DNA of 64,000 nt, from the NCBI RefSeq assembly GCF_020687165.1, contig NZ_JAJEQC010000011.1; one strand, written 5' to 3'. Positions within the stretch are counted from its first letter, which is position 1. Every line of letters starts with the position of its first letter. This DNA comes from Hominenteromicrobium mulieris (GTDB lineage Bacteria > Bacillota > Clostridia > Oscillospirales > Acutalibacteraceae). Made by a program: the position numbers and the translations under genes. Below are positions 1 through 8,870 of this stretch, piece after piece. The notes beneath the pieces were generated by a model. That model was not told where the DNA came from. It saw only the letters and a program-made list of their open reading frames with translations, and did no database searches.

Positions 1-318
1 AAGCTCGGCGTATATGCGCTGATGGGCGCGGTTGTCGCTATCGCGGCCGTATTGCAGGTCTCCCGCATCGGCGCTATGGACCCGGCAAACGCCGGTAGCG
101 GCTATGAGCTCGATTCCATCGCGGCGGTCATCGTCGGCGGCACCAGCATGTCCGGCGGCAAAGGCTCCGTTGTGGGTACTGTATTCGGTATGCTCATCAT
201 CGCCGTTATGAACAACCTCCTCAATCTCCTCGGCGTTCCGCCGTTCCTGCGCGAAGCCTTCAAGGGCGCAATCATCATCGCCGCCGTCCTGCTCCAGCGC
301 AAGTCTTCCGATAACTGA
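1..318 (+). CDS. Ribose/sugar ABC transporter permease (RbsC type), 3' end only
   Basis: The frame is open from base 1, so this is the C-terminal ~105 residues of a membrane permease whose start lies left of the window. The segment IAAVIVGGTSMSGGKGS and the hydrophobic stretch after it (residues ~50-95) match the end of the BPD_transp_2 family, the inner-membrane channel of ribose/galactofuranose-type importers. It is followed directly by a terminator, so it is the last gene of its operon. The substrate cannot be read from this fragment; the nearby aldolase and alpha-galactosidase fit a sugar context. Confidence 0.85.
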   Translation, partial: KLGVYALMGAVVAIAAVLQVSRIGAMDPANAGSGYELDSIAAVIVGGTSMSGGKGSVVGTVFGMLIIAVMNNLLNLLGVPPFLREAFKGAIIIAAVLLQRKSSDN

Positions 319-334
319 ACATAAACGGTATTTT

Positions 335-378
335 GTAAGACCTTGTCGTAAGAAATCGCGAAAAGGTCTTACTTTTTT
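335..378 (+). terminator. Rho-independent terminator after the permease
   Basis: A 10-bp perfect inverted repeat (GTAAGACCTT at 335-344, AAGGTCTTAC at 363-372) is followed by six T residues. It ends the permease transcript ahead of fba. Confidence 0.85.
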
Positions 379-495
379 GCAATAAAATAACGCGAAACAG
401 CCCGATATTTTCAAATAGGGTTGATTTTTTGCGCTGTATATTCTATAATATACAAAGAAATAAAAATCCTTTCATGGATCATGGAGGCTGAATTT

Positions 496-1359
496 ATGTT
501 AGTATCTGCAAAGGAAATGCTGGACAAGGCTAAGGCAGGCAAATACGCTGTCGGTCAGTTCAACATCAATAACCTCGAATGGACAAAGGCTATCCTGCTC
601 ACGGCTCAGGAGAACAACTCCCCGGTCATCCTCGGTGTTTCCGAGGGCGCAGGCAAGTACATGTGCGGCTACAACACCGTAGTTGGCATGGTAAACGGCA
701 TGCTGGAGACCCTGAAGATCACGGTTCCGGTTGCTCTGCACCTCGACCACGGCTCCTACGAAGGCGCTAAGGCTTGCATCGAAGCGGGCTTCTCTTCCAT
801 CATGTTCGACGGTTCCCACTATCCGATCGAAGAGAACATCGCAAAGACCACCGAGCTCATCGGCATCGCTCATGCAAAGGGCATCTCTGTTGAGGCTGAG
901 GTCGGCGCAATCGGCGGCGAGGAAGACGGCGTTATCGGCGGCGGCGAAGTTGCAGACCCGAAGGAATGCAAAATGATTGCTGACCTCGGCGTCGACATGC
1001 TCGCAGCAGGCATCGGCAACATCCACGGCAAGTACCCGGCAAACTGGAAGGGCCTGAACTTCGACGTTCTCGCTGAGATTCAGAAGCTCACCGGCACTAT
1101 GCCGCTCGTTCTCCATGGCGGTACGGGCATCCCGGCCGACATGATCAAGGAAGCAATCTCCCTTGGCGTTTCCAAAATCAACGTCAACACCGAGTGCCAG
1201 CTCTCCTTCGCAGATGCTACGAGAAAGTACATCGAAGCAGGCAAGGATCTCGAGGGCAAGGGCTTCGACCCGAGAAAGCTCCTCGCTCCGGGCTTTGAGG
1301 CGATTAAGGCTACCGTTAAGGAAAAGATGGAGCTCTTCGGTTCCATCGACAAGGCTTAA
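496..1359 (+). CDS. fba: Class II fructose-1,6-bisphosphate aldolase
   Basis: Zn-dependent aldolase that splits fructose-1,6-bisphosphate into dihydroxyacetone phosphate and glyceraldehyde-3-phosphate in cytoplasmic glycolysis. The 287-residue product has the family length and motifs: HLDHG at 82-86 (zinc ligand and catalytic region), GGEEDG, the GNIHGKYP zinc-histidine segment, LHGGTG and NVNTE. An upstream in-frame ATG exists at 421, but the ATG at 496 has a GGAGG about 9 nt upstream and begins exactly where family members begin (MLVSAKEML). It stands alone between two terminators, so it is probably monocistronic. Confidence 0.95.
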   Translation: MLVSAKEMLDKAKAGKYAVGQFNINNLEWTKAILLTAQENNSPVILGVSEGAGKYMCGYNTVVGMVNGMLETLKITVPVALHLDHGSYEGAKACIEAGFSSIMFDGSHYPIEENIAKTTELIGIAHAKGISVEAEVGAIGGEEDGVIGGGEVADPKECKMIADLGVDMLAAGIGNIHGKYPANWKGLNFDVLAEIQKLTGTMPLVLHGGTGIPADMIKEAISLGVSKINVNTECQLSFADATRKYIEAGKDLEGKGFDPRKLLAPGFEAIKATVKEKMELFGSIDKA

Positions 1360-1382
1360 TTTCAACTTAAATCGAATTACAG

Positions 1383-1416
1383 AGAACGCTCCTATGACTG
1401 GGGCGTTCTTTTTTTT
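1383..1416 (+). terminator. Rho-independent terminator after fba
   Basis: The stem AGAACGCTCC (1383-1392) pairs with GGGGCGTTCT (1400-1409), with one G-U pair, and runs into eight T residues. Confidence 0.85.
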
Positions 1417-1527
1417 GCCCGAATATATGCCGGAAAAGAAAAGCAAAATTTTCCTTACAACTTTATTAAAATTGCGGCCCTTGCAGCTTTCCGACAGTTT
1501 CTTCGCGCTTTCGGGTGCGTACACACC

Positions 1528-1556
1528 TTGAAAGCACAGGCAAAATGTGGTATACT
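1528..1556 (+). promoter_or_regulatory. Sigma-70-type promoter for the pseudokinase gene
   Basis: TTGAAA (1528-1533), a 17-bp spacer and TATACT (1551-1556) lie about 85 bp before the ATG at 1640. No competing gene lies between, so this very likely drives the zinc-ribbon/PASTA gene. Confidence 0.65.
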
Positions 1557-1639
1557 GTGTTCAGTGAAAAGAATTTTTCGGGGATGTTGTATAAAAATGC
1601 ACCGCATTCCGAAGCGGAGATCGAGAGGAAGCTGAGCGC

Positions 1640-3260
1640 ATGGGAGAGAACAAATTATATTGCATGAGATGCTTTGAAGCAATGGAGGACAGCAGCAATA
1701 CCTGTCCGCACTGCGGCTGGCACAACGGCGATCAGGTGAAAAACGCGCTGCCGTACGGTACATTGCTCGGCGAAAAATACCTTGTGGGACAGGCCGTGCA
1801 CGTCAACGGCGCGGGCATTACATATGCCGCGTTGGAAGCCAAAACGGCGCAGAAGGTAGAGGTGCGTGAGTTTTATCCGCATACCATCGCTGTGCGCGGC
1901 GAGACCGGCGCGTCCGTACTGCCGGTCAGCGGGGCAGAACTCAAGTTCAGCGACTATTTAAGCGAGTTCGAGCGCTATGCGCAGAAGCTCCTGCGTGTTT
2001 CCGATACAAAACACATTCAGCGCGCCATCGATACGTTTTCGCAGAACAACACGCAGTACATCGTGTTCTCGTTCACAGAGTCCGTTTCCCTGCGACAGTA
2101 CGTGGAGGAGCACGGCGTTCTAAGCTGGGCGCAGTGCGAACAGTTCTTTTACCCGGTCATTCACACGCTCGGCGCCATTCATGCGCAGAACGTCGAGCAC
2201 CTCGGCATCTCGCCGAACACGCTGCGCATCACAAAAGACGATAAAATGATCGTTACGGGCTTTGACATACAGTCTGTGCGCCGTGCCGGCACCGACCTCA
2301 TTGAGGATATTTTCCCCGGCTGCTGGGCGCTGGAGCAGTACTCCAAAACGAAAATCTGTGATGAGGTCACGGACGTTTACGGCCTGTGCGCATCGTTGTT
2401 GTTTGCGCTCACGGGCGCCGCACCCATGGAAGCGCCGAAGCGCAAGCAGGACCCGCGCCTGATGATCTCCAAAAATATCCTAAAGCAGCTGCCGGAGCAG
2501 GTTATTCCGGCTATTGCAAACGGGCCTGCAGGTTGATCCCTCTCGCCGCACGTCAAGTTTCTCGCGCTTTTCCGCAGAGCTTGCCGCTGAGCCGACCGTT
2601 GTGGAAAAATTCGTCGAGACCGAAACGGTGCGCTCGCTGCCGAGCGGTTCCGGCCGCACGCCGAGCAAGCGTCGCGTGCCTACTTTTCTGTGGCTTGTCG
2701 CGTCATTCGTGTTTACACTCGTCGTCATCTTTGCCGTGACGAGCGTGTGGTTCAAAGACAGCCCATTCTCGCCGCAAAGCATCGTTGCGTCCATCAAAGG
2801 TCCGGGCGCTGTCGAAGAAAAGCAAACACTTGAGGTGCCGAACCTTGTCGGTATGGATTACGACAAGCTGCTCTCCTTAACAGAAAAGGACAAAAAATAT
2901 AAATTCGAGCTTGAAATTTGTGAGGAAACATTCAGCGATACATTGCCGGAGGGGCAAATCACCAGGCAATATCCGCTCGCGGGTGAGATTATTGAGGCCG
3001 GCAGCACGGTAAAGATTGCTGTATGCAAAGGCCCTCAGCTGCGTCCGCTGCCGGATATTTCCGATATGATGGCTGACGAAGCCATGACAAAGCTGAAAGC
3101 GCTGGGCTTTGAGCCGGTGCAGGTGGCGCAGTACAGCGAAGATACAAAGATCGGCCGCGTCATCGGTTATCAGTCCGACAGCCCCGGCGATGCGCTCGCG
3201 TACGGCGCCGTTGTGGGCATCCTCGTCAGCGCGGAAAGCAGCGGGGAAGACGGCGAGTAA
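1640..3260 (+). pseudogene. Zinc-ribbon Ser/Thr kinase-like protein with PASTA repeats, catalytic residues lost and frameshifted
   Basis: Two overlapping frames (1640-2536 and about 2514-3260) make one protein if a single C is removed at 2525-2526. At that point frame one reads AIANG, and the other continues LQVDPSRRTSSF, the usual end of a kinase C-lobe. Order: zinc ribbon (C8, C11, C22, C25), kinase-like fold (~40-300), basic linker, one membrane segment encoded near 2690-2750, two PASTA domains. The fold is a pseudokinase: the VAIK lysine is R76, HRD is HLG (187-189) and DFG is GFD (207-209). Relatives are membrane sensors of cell-wall fragments. The frameshift may be real or a sequencing error; if real, the extracellular half is not made from the first start. 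Confidence 0.8.
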
Positions 3261-3268
3261 AATTGGTT

Positions 3269-3319
3269 AGAAAGCAATACACCCGCAGGCGGTTCGTTCC
3301 TGCGGGTGTATTGCTTTCT
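3269..3319. terminator. Strong hairpin between convergent genes
   Basis: A perfect 21-bp inverted repeat (3269-3289 with 3299-3319) has a 9-nt loop. It separates the PASTA gene from melA, which converges on it. A long T-run is lacking on both sides, so termination efficiency is uncertain, but the position and stability fit a bidirectional terminator. Confidence 0.7.
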
Positions 3320-3349
3320 ATAGAAGTATCAATGGAGGAAAACGTTGAG

Positions 3350-4672
3350 TTATTTGTACATCGCCATGTAATCGCCGTGTGCCTCGATGAGGTCGTCGCA
3401 CATCTTCACGATGTCGTCGATGGAAAGCTCGGCTGCGGTGTGCGGATCCAGCATAGCGGCGCGGTAGATATCCTCGCGCTTTCTGGTGCGGGCCGCTTCG
3501 ATTGTCATCAGCTGTGCGTTGATGTTCGTCATGTTCATTGCGGCAAGCTGTACCGGCAGGCGGCCAACGTGGCACGGATTTACGCCCATCTTGTCCACAA
3601 GGCACGGTACCTCAACGCACGCATCGGCGGGCAGGTTATCGATAAGGCCGGTGTTCAGTACGTTGCCGCCGATCTTATACGGGTTGCCGGTGACCATAGC
3701 TTCCATAATGTAGGAGGCATATTCGCTGGAACGGGTGTGCTCCACTTTGCCGTCCTTCAAAATGCTTTCTTTTTCTTCCTTCCAGCCCTTGATCTGGTTG
3801 ATGCAGCGGCGCGGGTATTCGTCCAGCGGAATGTTGAACTGTTCAATGAGCTCCGGGTAACGGGACTTGATGAAGAGCGGATTGTATTCCGCGTTGTGCT
3901 CGCTGGATTCGGTGCAGTAGTAGCCGAGGCGGCGAATGTACTCATAGCGCACCATATCTTTGTGCTTTTCGGTCGCATTCTTTTCTGCGGCGCGGCGCTT
4001 AATCTCGGGGTAGAGGTCGTTGCCGTCCTTGTCTTCAATCTTCAAAAGCCAGCCCATGTGGTTGATGCCGGCGATGAGCTCGCGGCGGCCTTCAATCTTA
4101 TCTTCCATACCAAGGGCTTTTAGAAGCTCCTTAGAGCAGACCTGCACGCTGTGGCAGAGGCCGACGGTCTTTACGTTCGTATAGCGCTGCATGTAGCCGG
4201 AAAGCATTGCCATCGGGTTTGTGTAATTGAGGAACCATGCGTTCGGGCAAACTTCTTCCATATCGCGGGCAAAATCTTCCAAAACAGGAATGGTGCGCAG
4301 TGCACGCATGATGCCGCCAATGCCCATCGTATCGGCAATCGTCTGGCGCAGACCGTACTTCTTCGGCACCTCGAAATCGATGATTGTGCACGGGTCGTAG
4401 AAGCCGACTTGAATGGCGTTTACGACGAAGTCCGCACCGCGCAGCGCTTCTTTGCGGTTCTCAACGCCGCAATAGGTCTTCAGTGTCGCCTTGCCGCCGT
4501 TCGTATTCTTGTTGATAGCGCTGAGAATGATGTAAGACTCTTCCAAACGCTCGGCATCGATATCATAGAGAGCGATCTCGCTCTCACACAGAGAGGGCGT
4601 GCACATGCAGTCGCCGAGCACATTGCGTGCAAAAACGGTGCTGCCCGCGCCCATGAATGTAATTTTTGGCAT
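3350..4672 (-). CDS. melA: Alpha-galactosidase / alpha-glucosidase, glycoside hydrolase family 4
   Basis: Cytoplasmic GH4 enzyme that hydrolyses alpha-galactosides such as melibiose by an NAD+- and Mn2+-dependent redox mechanism. The 440 residues match MelA length. Visible: the N-terminal Rossmann motif GAGST (8-12), LNYTNPMA, the metal ligands in the CHSV motif (C173, H174) and GINH (H205). GH4 also contains 6-phospho-glucosidases; the MelA-like N-terminus (PKITFMGAGST) favours the alpha-galactosidase branch. A GGAAGGAG ribosome site precedes the ATG. It is divergent from an AraC gene, a common arrangement for sugar-inducible control. Confidence 0.88.
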   Translation of the reverse strand: MPKITFMGAGSTVFARNVLGDCMCTPSLCESEIALYDIDAERLEESYIILSAINKNTNGGKATLKTYCGVENRKEALRGADFVVNAIQVGFYDPCTIIDFEVPKKYGLRQTIADTMGIGGIMRALRTIPVLEDFARDMEEVCPNAWFLNYTNPMAMLSGYMQRYTNVKTVGLCHSVQVCSKELLKALGMEDKIEGRRELIAGINHMGWLLKIEDKDGNDLYPEIKRRAAEKNATEKHKDMVRYEYIRRLGYYCTESSEHNAEYNPLFIKSRYPELIEQFNIPLDEYPRRCINQIKGWKEEKESILKDGKVEHTRSSEYASYIMEAMVTGNPYKIGGNVLNTGLIDNLPADACVEVPCLVDKMGVNPCHVGRLPVQLAAMNMTNINAQLMTIEAARTRKREDIYRAAMLDPHTAAELSIDDIVKMCDDLIEAHGDYMAMYK

Positions 4673-4710
4673 AATCTGTAACTCCTTCCATAAAAACGAT
4701 TCTTGTATTC

Positions 4711-4798
4711 ATTATACGGTGCATAGTGTGCAGATTCTATATTTTTTGTTTCTTTTCGTTGTGATTTTGTTGTATTTTGTGTTTAAGTGTGCTATACT
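4711..4798. promoter_or_regulatory. Divergent promoter region between melA and the AraC gene
   Basis: On the plus strand TTGTAT (4770-4775), 17 bp and TATACT (4793-4798) form a good promoter for the AraC gene. On the minus strand TATAAT (4716-4711) precedes melA but has no recognisable -35 box, the usual picture for a promoter that needs an activator. The bases between are AT-rich and are the likely site for AraC-type half-sites; I cannot define them by eye. Confidence 0.55.
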
Positions 4799-4828
4799 GA
4801 ATAGGGAATTACAAAGGTAGGGACGGGT

Positions 4829-5659
4829 ATGAACACCATAAAGCATAGAGCGGAAAATTTGAATAACGGCGGCTCTGTTACCGTGTATTACTGCGGTTAC
4901 GAAAAATGTGAGGGCGGGCATTTCTGGGGTCCGGCCGTGCGCAATCAGTATTTGCTGCACTACGTCATCTCCGGCAAGGGTACGTATACCGTCGGAGAAG
5001 AAACCTACACGCTGCACGCAAACGAGTGCTTCCTCATCCGCCCGGGTGAGCGCACATATTACATTGCCGATCGCGAAGACCCGTGGGAGTACATGTGGGT
5101 CGCATTCGACGGCTTTGATGTACTGGAGATCCTGCGCCGCACGGGCCTTGTCAGCCAATACACAACAAAGCTTGAAAACGGCGACGAGTTCATCCGCTAC
5201 ATGCACGAGATGATTGACGAATTCAACAAAGGCAGCTTGTTTAAAGTGATGAGCGGCTTTTACGGCGCGATGTCCGTTTTGGAGGAATCCGCACACGGCG
5301 GCGCGTACACCCGCGAGCATGAGTATGTGAATAAGGCCATCGGCTACATCAAAAGCAACTACGGCTATCCCATTCAGATCAGCGACCTCGCGCGGCATAT
5401 CGGCATAGACCGCACGTATCTCTACCGCATTTTCTCTGCTTCCGAAAGCATGTCGCCGAAGCAATATTTGATGCAGGTGCGCATCAATGCGGCGAAAAAA
5501 ATGCTGCTGGCGGGTACATATACTGTCAGTGAAACGGCGCTTTCCTGCGGATTTTCGGATTCCGCCTCGTTCTGCGGACGCTTTAAGCGCTGCACCGGCA
5601 TGACGCCGAAAGAGTTCGTCGCGGACAGCCACAAGCAAAAATCAAGCAGCAATACATAA
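4829..5659 (+). CDS. AraC-family transcriptional regulator, likely of melA
   Basis: 276-residue regulator. The N-terminal half (~20-140) is a cupin-like sugar-binding domain (segment NECFLIRPGERTYY). The C-terminal ~100 residues hold the paired helix-turn-helix of AraC/XylS proteins, with ISDLARHIGIDRTYLYRIF and the second-helix signature ETALSCGFSDSASFCGRFK. It is transcribed away from melA across a 156-bp shared region, so it most likely senses an alpha-galactoside and activates melA in the manner of MelR/MsmR. The ATG follows a GGTAGGGA ribosome site. Confidence 0.85.
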   Translation: MNTIKHRAENLNNGGSVTVYYCGYEKCEGGHFWGPAVRNQYLLHYVISGKGTYTVGEETYTLHANECFLIRPGERTYYIADREDPWEYMWVAFDGFDVLEILRRTGLVSQYTTKLENGDEFIRYMHEMIDEFNKGSLFKVMSGFYGAMSVLEESAHGGAYTREHEYVNKAIGYIKSNYGYPIQISDLARHIGIDRTYLYRIFSASESMSPKQYLMQVRINAAKKMLLAGTYTVSETALSCGFSDSASFCGRFKRCTGMTPKEFVADSHKQKSSSNT

Positions 5660-5662
5660 CAA

Positions 5663-5706
5663 CAACGCTCTGTACGGCACAAAAGCCATACAGAGCGTTG
5701 CTTTTT
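5663..5706 (+). terminator. Terminator after the AraC gene
   Basis: A 16-bp stem with one mismatch (5663-5678 with 5685-5700) is followed by CTTTTT. It lies between the convergent AraC and prfC genes and may serve both. Confidence 0.8.
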
Positions 5707-5713
5707 ATAAAAT

Positions 5714-7303
5714 TTAGCGGCTGAACTCGGAAAGCTCCAGGCCTTCGTTGTGCTCCAGCGCCCAGCGGATGCTCCACTCATTTGAGAAAAGCAAAAGGTA
5801 ACGTCCGCGAATGTCCTGCACCTTTTTTGTGTCGGACGTGAGGTTCAGCTTTTTGAGGTCCACGTCCGGCGTGTCGATCCATCGGATGAGTGAGTACGGC
5901 AGCGTTTCCATGCGAATTTCAACGTTGTACTCGTTTTCCATGCGGTACTTGAATACGTCAAACTGCAGTGTACCCACAACGCCGACAATGACTTCCTCCA
6001 TGCCGGAGGCGATCTCCTGGAAGATCTGAATGGCGCCTTCCTGTGCAATCTGTGTAGTGCCCTTGACGAACTGCTTGCGCTTCATCGTGTCCTTTTGCTG
6101 CACGCGGCAGAAAAACTCCGGCGCGAACGTTGGAATGCCTTCAAATTGCACTTTTTTACCCGTGCAGATCGTGTCGCCGATGGAGAAGATGCCCGGGTCG
6201 AACACACCGATGATGTCGCCCGCATACGCCTCGTCAATGATTTCGCGGCTCTGCGCCATCATCTGCTGCGGCTGCGAAAGCTTGATCTTGCGACCGCCCT
6301 GCACATGGGTGACCTCCATGCCTTTTTCAAACTTGCCGCTGCAAATGCGCATGAATGCAATGCGGTCGCGGTGCGCCTTGTTCATGTTCGCCTGAATTTT
6401 GAAGACGAACGCAGAAAAATCCTTGCTGAACGGGTCAACCACACCCTCCGAGGTTTGGCGCGGCAGCGGGGAGGTCGTCATACGCAGAAAGCTCTCGAGA
6501 AACGGCTCCACGCCGAAGTTTGTCAAAGCGGAGCCGAAGAACACGGGGGAGAGCTTGCCATGACGCACTTTTTCAAGGTCAAATTCATAGCCCGCGCCGT
6601 CCAGAAGCTCTACGTCATCGCGCAGCGTCTGGCACAGGCTTTCGCCGAGAATGGTCTCAAGTGCCGCGTCGTTCAGATCGATCTCGTGCGCTTTGACTTC
6701 GTGTTGACCGCGCAGCTCTTTGTCTCCTTCAAACGCGAGAATTTCGGACTTTTCGCGGTCGTAAACGCCCTTGAAGTCCACACCGGAGCCAATCGGCCAG
6801 TTCATCGGGTAGGTGCCGATGCCGAGCTCTTTTTCGATCTCGTCCAAAAGATCATACGGGCTCTGCGCGTCGCGGTCCATCTTGTTGATGAACGTGAAAA
6901 TCGGAATATCGCGCATGACGCAGACCTTAAAAAGCTTTCTCGTCTGTGCCTCAACGCCCTTTGAAGCGTCAATGACCATCACGGCGGAGTCTGCCGCCAT
7001 CAGCGTGCGGTACGTGTCTTCAGAGAAGTCCTGGTGGCCCGGGGTGTCCAAAATATTGATGCAGTAGCCCTCATACTGGAACTGCATAACAGAAGAGGTG
7101 ACGGAGATACCACGCTGCTTTTCAATTTCCATCCAGTCGGAAACGGCGTGGCGCGCATTCTTTTTGCCCTTGACCGCACCGGCCAGCTGAATGGCGCCGC
7201 CGTACAGAAGGAACTTTTCCGTCAGTGTCGTTTTACCGGCGTCCGGGTGCGAAATAATCGCGAACGTGCGCCGTTTTTCAATCTCATTTCTAAAATCGGC
7301 CAA
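5714..7303 (-). CDS. prfC: Peptide chain release factor 3 (RF3)
   Basis: Cytoplasmic translational GTPase that recycles RF1/RF2 from the ribosome after termination. 529 residues, the normal length. The G1 motif SHPDAGKTT lies at 18-26, followed by the G3 motif DTPGHQDFSEDTYR and the G4 motif NKMDRD, then the RF3-specific segments GVVGTLQFDVF and YRMENEYNVE that distinguish it from EF-G. The gene stands alone. The minus-strand leader to 7470 is AT-rich and holds no other gene. Confidence 0.95.
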   Translation of the reverse strand: MADFRNEIEKRRTFAIISHPDAGKTTLTEKFLLYGGAIQLAGAVKGKKNARHAVSDWMEIEKQRGISVTSSVMQFQYEGYCINILDTPGHQDFSEDTYRTLMAADSAVMVIDASKGVEAQTRKLFKVCVMRDIPIFTFINKMDRDAQSPYDLLDEIEKELGIGTYPMNWPIGSGVDFKGVYDREKSEILAFEGDKELRGQHEVKAHEIDLNDAALETILGESLCQTLRDDVELLDGAGYEFDLEKVRHGKLSPVFFGSALTNFGVEPFLESFLRMTTSPLPRQTSEGVVDPFSKDFSAFVFKIQANMNKAHRDRIAFMRICSGKFEKGMEVTHVQGGRKIKLSQPQQMMAQSREIIDEAYAGDIIGVFDPGIFSIGDTICTGKKVQFEGIPTFAPEFFCRVQQKDTMKRKQFVKGTTQIAQEGAIQIFQEIASGMEEVIVGVVGTLQFDVFKYRMENEYNVEIRMETLPYSLIRWIDTPDVDLKKLNLTSDTKKVQDIRGRYLLLFSNEWSIRWALEHNEGLELSEFSR

Positions 7304-7470
7304 GATGATAACCTCTGTTTCTTCACAAATTCAAAATAACCGATTTATTTTACCACAAATGCGTGGAAAGTTCAAGATTTCCGCATGATGGGAATGACAA
7401 AATATTTCGCTGTGTCGTGGTATTTTATCCGTAGAGATCACAAAATTTACGGAAAGGGCATAGGAAAACG

Positions 7471-7650
7471 ATGAAACACGGAAAGCACTATCGCGAAGAG
7501 AAAAAGACCGTCCTGACGCTTTTGGAAAAGCTGTTCGGCAGGCATGCGGAGATCGTCATGCGGTACCGTGCGTATATAACGCCGGCGCACACGCATATAC
7601 ATGAAGAAAAAGGCCCGTCGGTGCCCTCTTACAGGCGGCGCGTATGGTGA
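7471..7650 (+). CDS. Small basic protein of unknown function, 59 residues
   Basis: A short open frame beginning MKHGKHYREEKKTV and rich in Lys, Arg and His, preceded by GGAAAGGGCATAGG. It ends 30 bp before the next gene on the same strand. I recognise no family. Support is the ribosome site, the spacing and the absence of anything else here; a non-coding leader remains possible. Confidence 0.35.
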   Translation: MKHGKHYREEKKTVLTLLEKLFGRHAEIVMRYRAYITPAHTHIHEEKGPSVPSYRRRVW

Positions 7651-7680
7651 TGCGCGCCCGGCGGCCGAGGAGGGGTGCGC

Positions 7681-8157
7681 ATGTTTTCGGTTCGGGTCCT
7701 GGCGTTCATCACGGCGTTTTTGCTGCCGGTGTTTTTCAGCGGAGACCGTTTAGAAAAGACTGTCATAGCCGAAAGCGGCGTGCCCCTCAGTCTTGTATTC
7801 AAAAACGAATGTACCGTGCCGCTTGAGTTATATCTCACGGCAGAAGAAAGCCAAGGTGAAGTAAAGCTTCTGCGTGTGCAAAATGGGCAAAGTGTGATGC
7901 TTTTCTCGGGGGACAGTGCTGCACTCGGGTTTGCCGAGATTTATATCGGTACGCTTACCGCCGAAGAGAGCATGACATTTACCGTGCAGTGCGGGGAAGG
8001 CGGAAACGCAAAGCTTCACATTCATGGCGAGAAGCAAAAGAACGCAACCGGGAAATGGATTGTCCGTGCATCGCTCCTCTTTGGCTGGGGCGTGCTCGCC
8101 GTCGGCGGCTCGGCGCTGCTCATACGCCGCATTCAAAACCGCAGGAAAGAGCCATAA
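7681..8157 (+). CDS. Small exported, membrane-anchored protein of unknown function
   Basis: 158 residues. An N-terminal signal-like stretch (VLAFITAFLLPVFF) is followed by a ~95-residue extracytoplasmic region of beta-strand character, then a C-terminal membrane segment (ASLLFGWGVLAVGGSALLI) and the basic tail RRIQNRRK, which should stay in the cytoplasm. This layout resembles small surface or pilus-accessory proteins, but no LPXTG-type motif or known domain is visible. The ATG at 7681 has GAGGAGG 7 nt upstream; a GTG two codons earlier is less likely. Possibly co-transcribed with the gene at 7471. Confidence 0.6.
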   Translation: MFSVRVLAFITAFLLPVFFSGDRLEKTVIAESGVPLSLVFKNECTVPLELYLTAEESQGEVKLLRVQNGQSVMLFSGDSAALGFAEIYIGTLTAEESMTFTVQCGEGGNAKLHIHGEKQKNATGKWIVRASLLFGWGVLAVGGSALLIRRIQNRRKEP

Positions 8158-8239
8158 TAAAAACGCTGCAGGAAATGCTGAGGTTTGATAAGGCAGTATG
8201 ATAAAACTTAATAAAACTAAGGCATTGCAGTGGCAGATG

Positions 8240-8271
8240 AGGCTTTGACTGTAAAAGGTCAGAGCCTTTTT
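8240..8271 (+). terminator. Terminator after the exported protein gene
   Basis: AGGCTTTGAC (8240-8249) pairs with GTCAGAGCCT (8258-8267), with one G-U pair, followed by a T-run. It closes the last ordinary chromosomal unit before the insertion-sequence remnants. Confidence 0.7.
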
Positions 8272-8383
8272 CTGTTTCTTAAATCCACACATTTGTCTTT
8301 TCGTTTTGTATTCAGTATAATGAAGTTACCAAAGGCACCGTAAAGTAAAAATGAAAGAGCGAGGGACAAAACACAGGAAAATA

Positions 8384-8560
8384 TCAAGCGACGAGAGGAA
8401 AATCTCGTTTTTTGCGGGTGGGTAAACTGAGACCGGCGACTTGCGCGGGTGTAAGCCCGTTCAAAGCGGAATGAGGACGAACAAAGTTAAAGAAGAACAC
8501 AAACATGGAGATCAGGTTATTAGCGCTCTCAAAGGAAGAAAAGCCCTGCTTTGGTCCTAT
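8384..8560 (-). pseudogene. C-terminal remnant of a DDE transposase
   Basis: Read on the minus strand, an open frame without a start encodes a C-terminus with FNFVRPHSALNGLTPAQ, the characteristic ending of many IS DDE transposases (RPH..L.G.TPA). It stops at 8384. The 5' part was lost where another insertion element abuts near 8560. The exact IS family is not clear from so short a piece. Confidence 0.65.
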
Positions 8561-8603
8561 GTCAAGATTTAGTACAAGTTAAAATGAGAAATTTCTCCCA
8601 AAT

Positions 8604-8820
8604 TCAACCTGCCCGCAGCTCCGCCTTAATGTGTGCTCTTTTATATACTTGCTCGAATTCATCTGGTGACATATAGTCGCAATGACTGTGAATTCGTTTC
8701 GTGTTGTAAAAAGCTTCCAGATATTTGAAAATCAACCGGTATACCTGCTTGTAATCGCGAATTTTAAAGCGATTGAGCCATTCACGCTTGAGAATAGAAT
8801 GAAAGGATTCCATGCACGCA
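8604..8820 (-). pseudogene. IS3-family (IS150-like) transposase OrfB, C-terminal remnant
   Basis: About 70 residues match the end of IS3-group OrfB: ESFHSILKREW (around the last catalytic Glu), YNTKRIHSHCDYMSP and a final AELRAG. Homology stops just upstream of ACMESFHS, so the integrase core is missing. The bases from 8561 (TGTCAAGATTTAGTACAAG) probably represent one IS end. Confidence 0.75.
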
Positions 8821-8870
8821 TGGTGCAGAATCCATGTGTCAGCAAAATAACACTGTTACCTTTGAAAGTA

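Noticed and set aside
499..1524. Long minus-strand frame opposite fba
   Set aside because: Shadow of the strongly biased fba codon usage; no start context or protein motif.
3263..4123. 286-codon plus-strand frame opposite melA
   Set aside because: It is the antisense of melA in codon-phase register, has no ribosome site and gives no recognisable motif.
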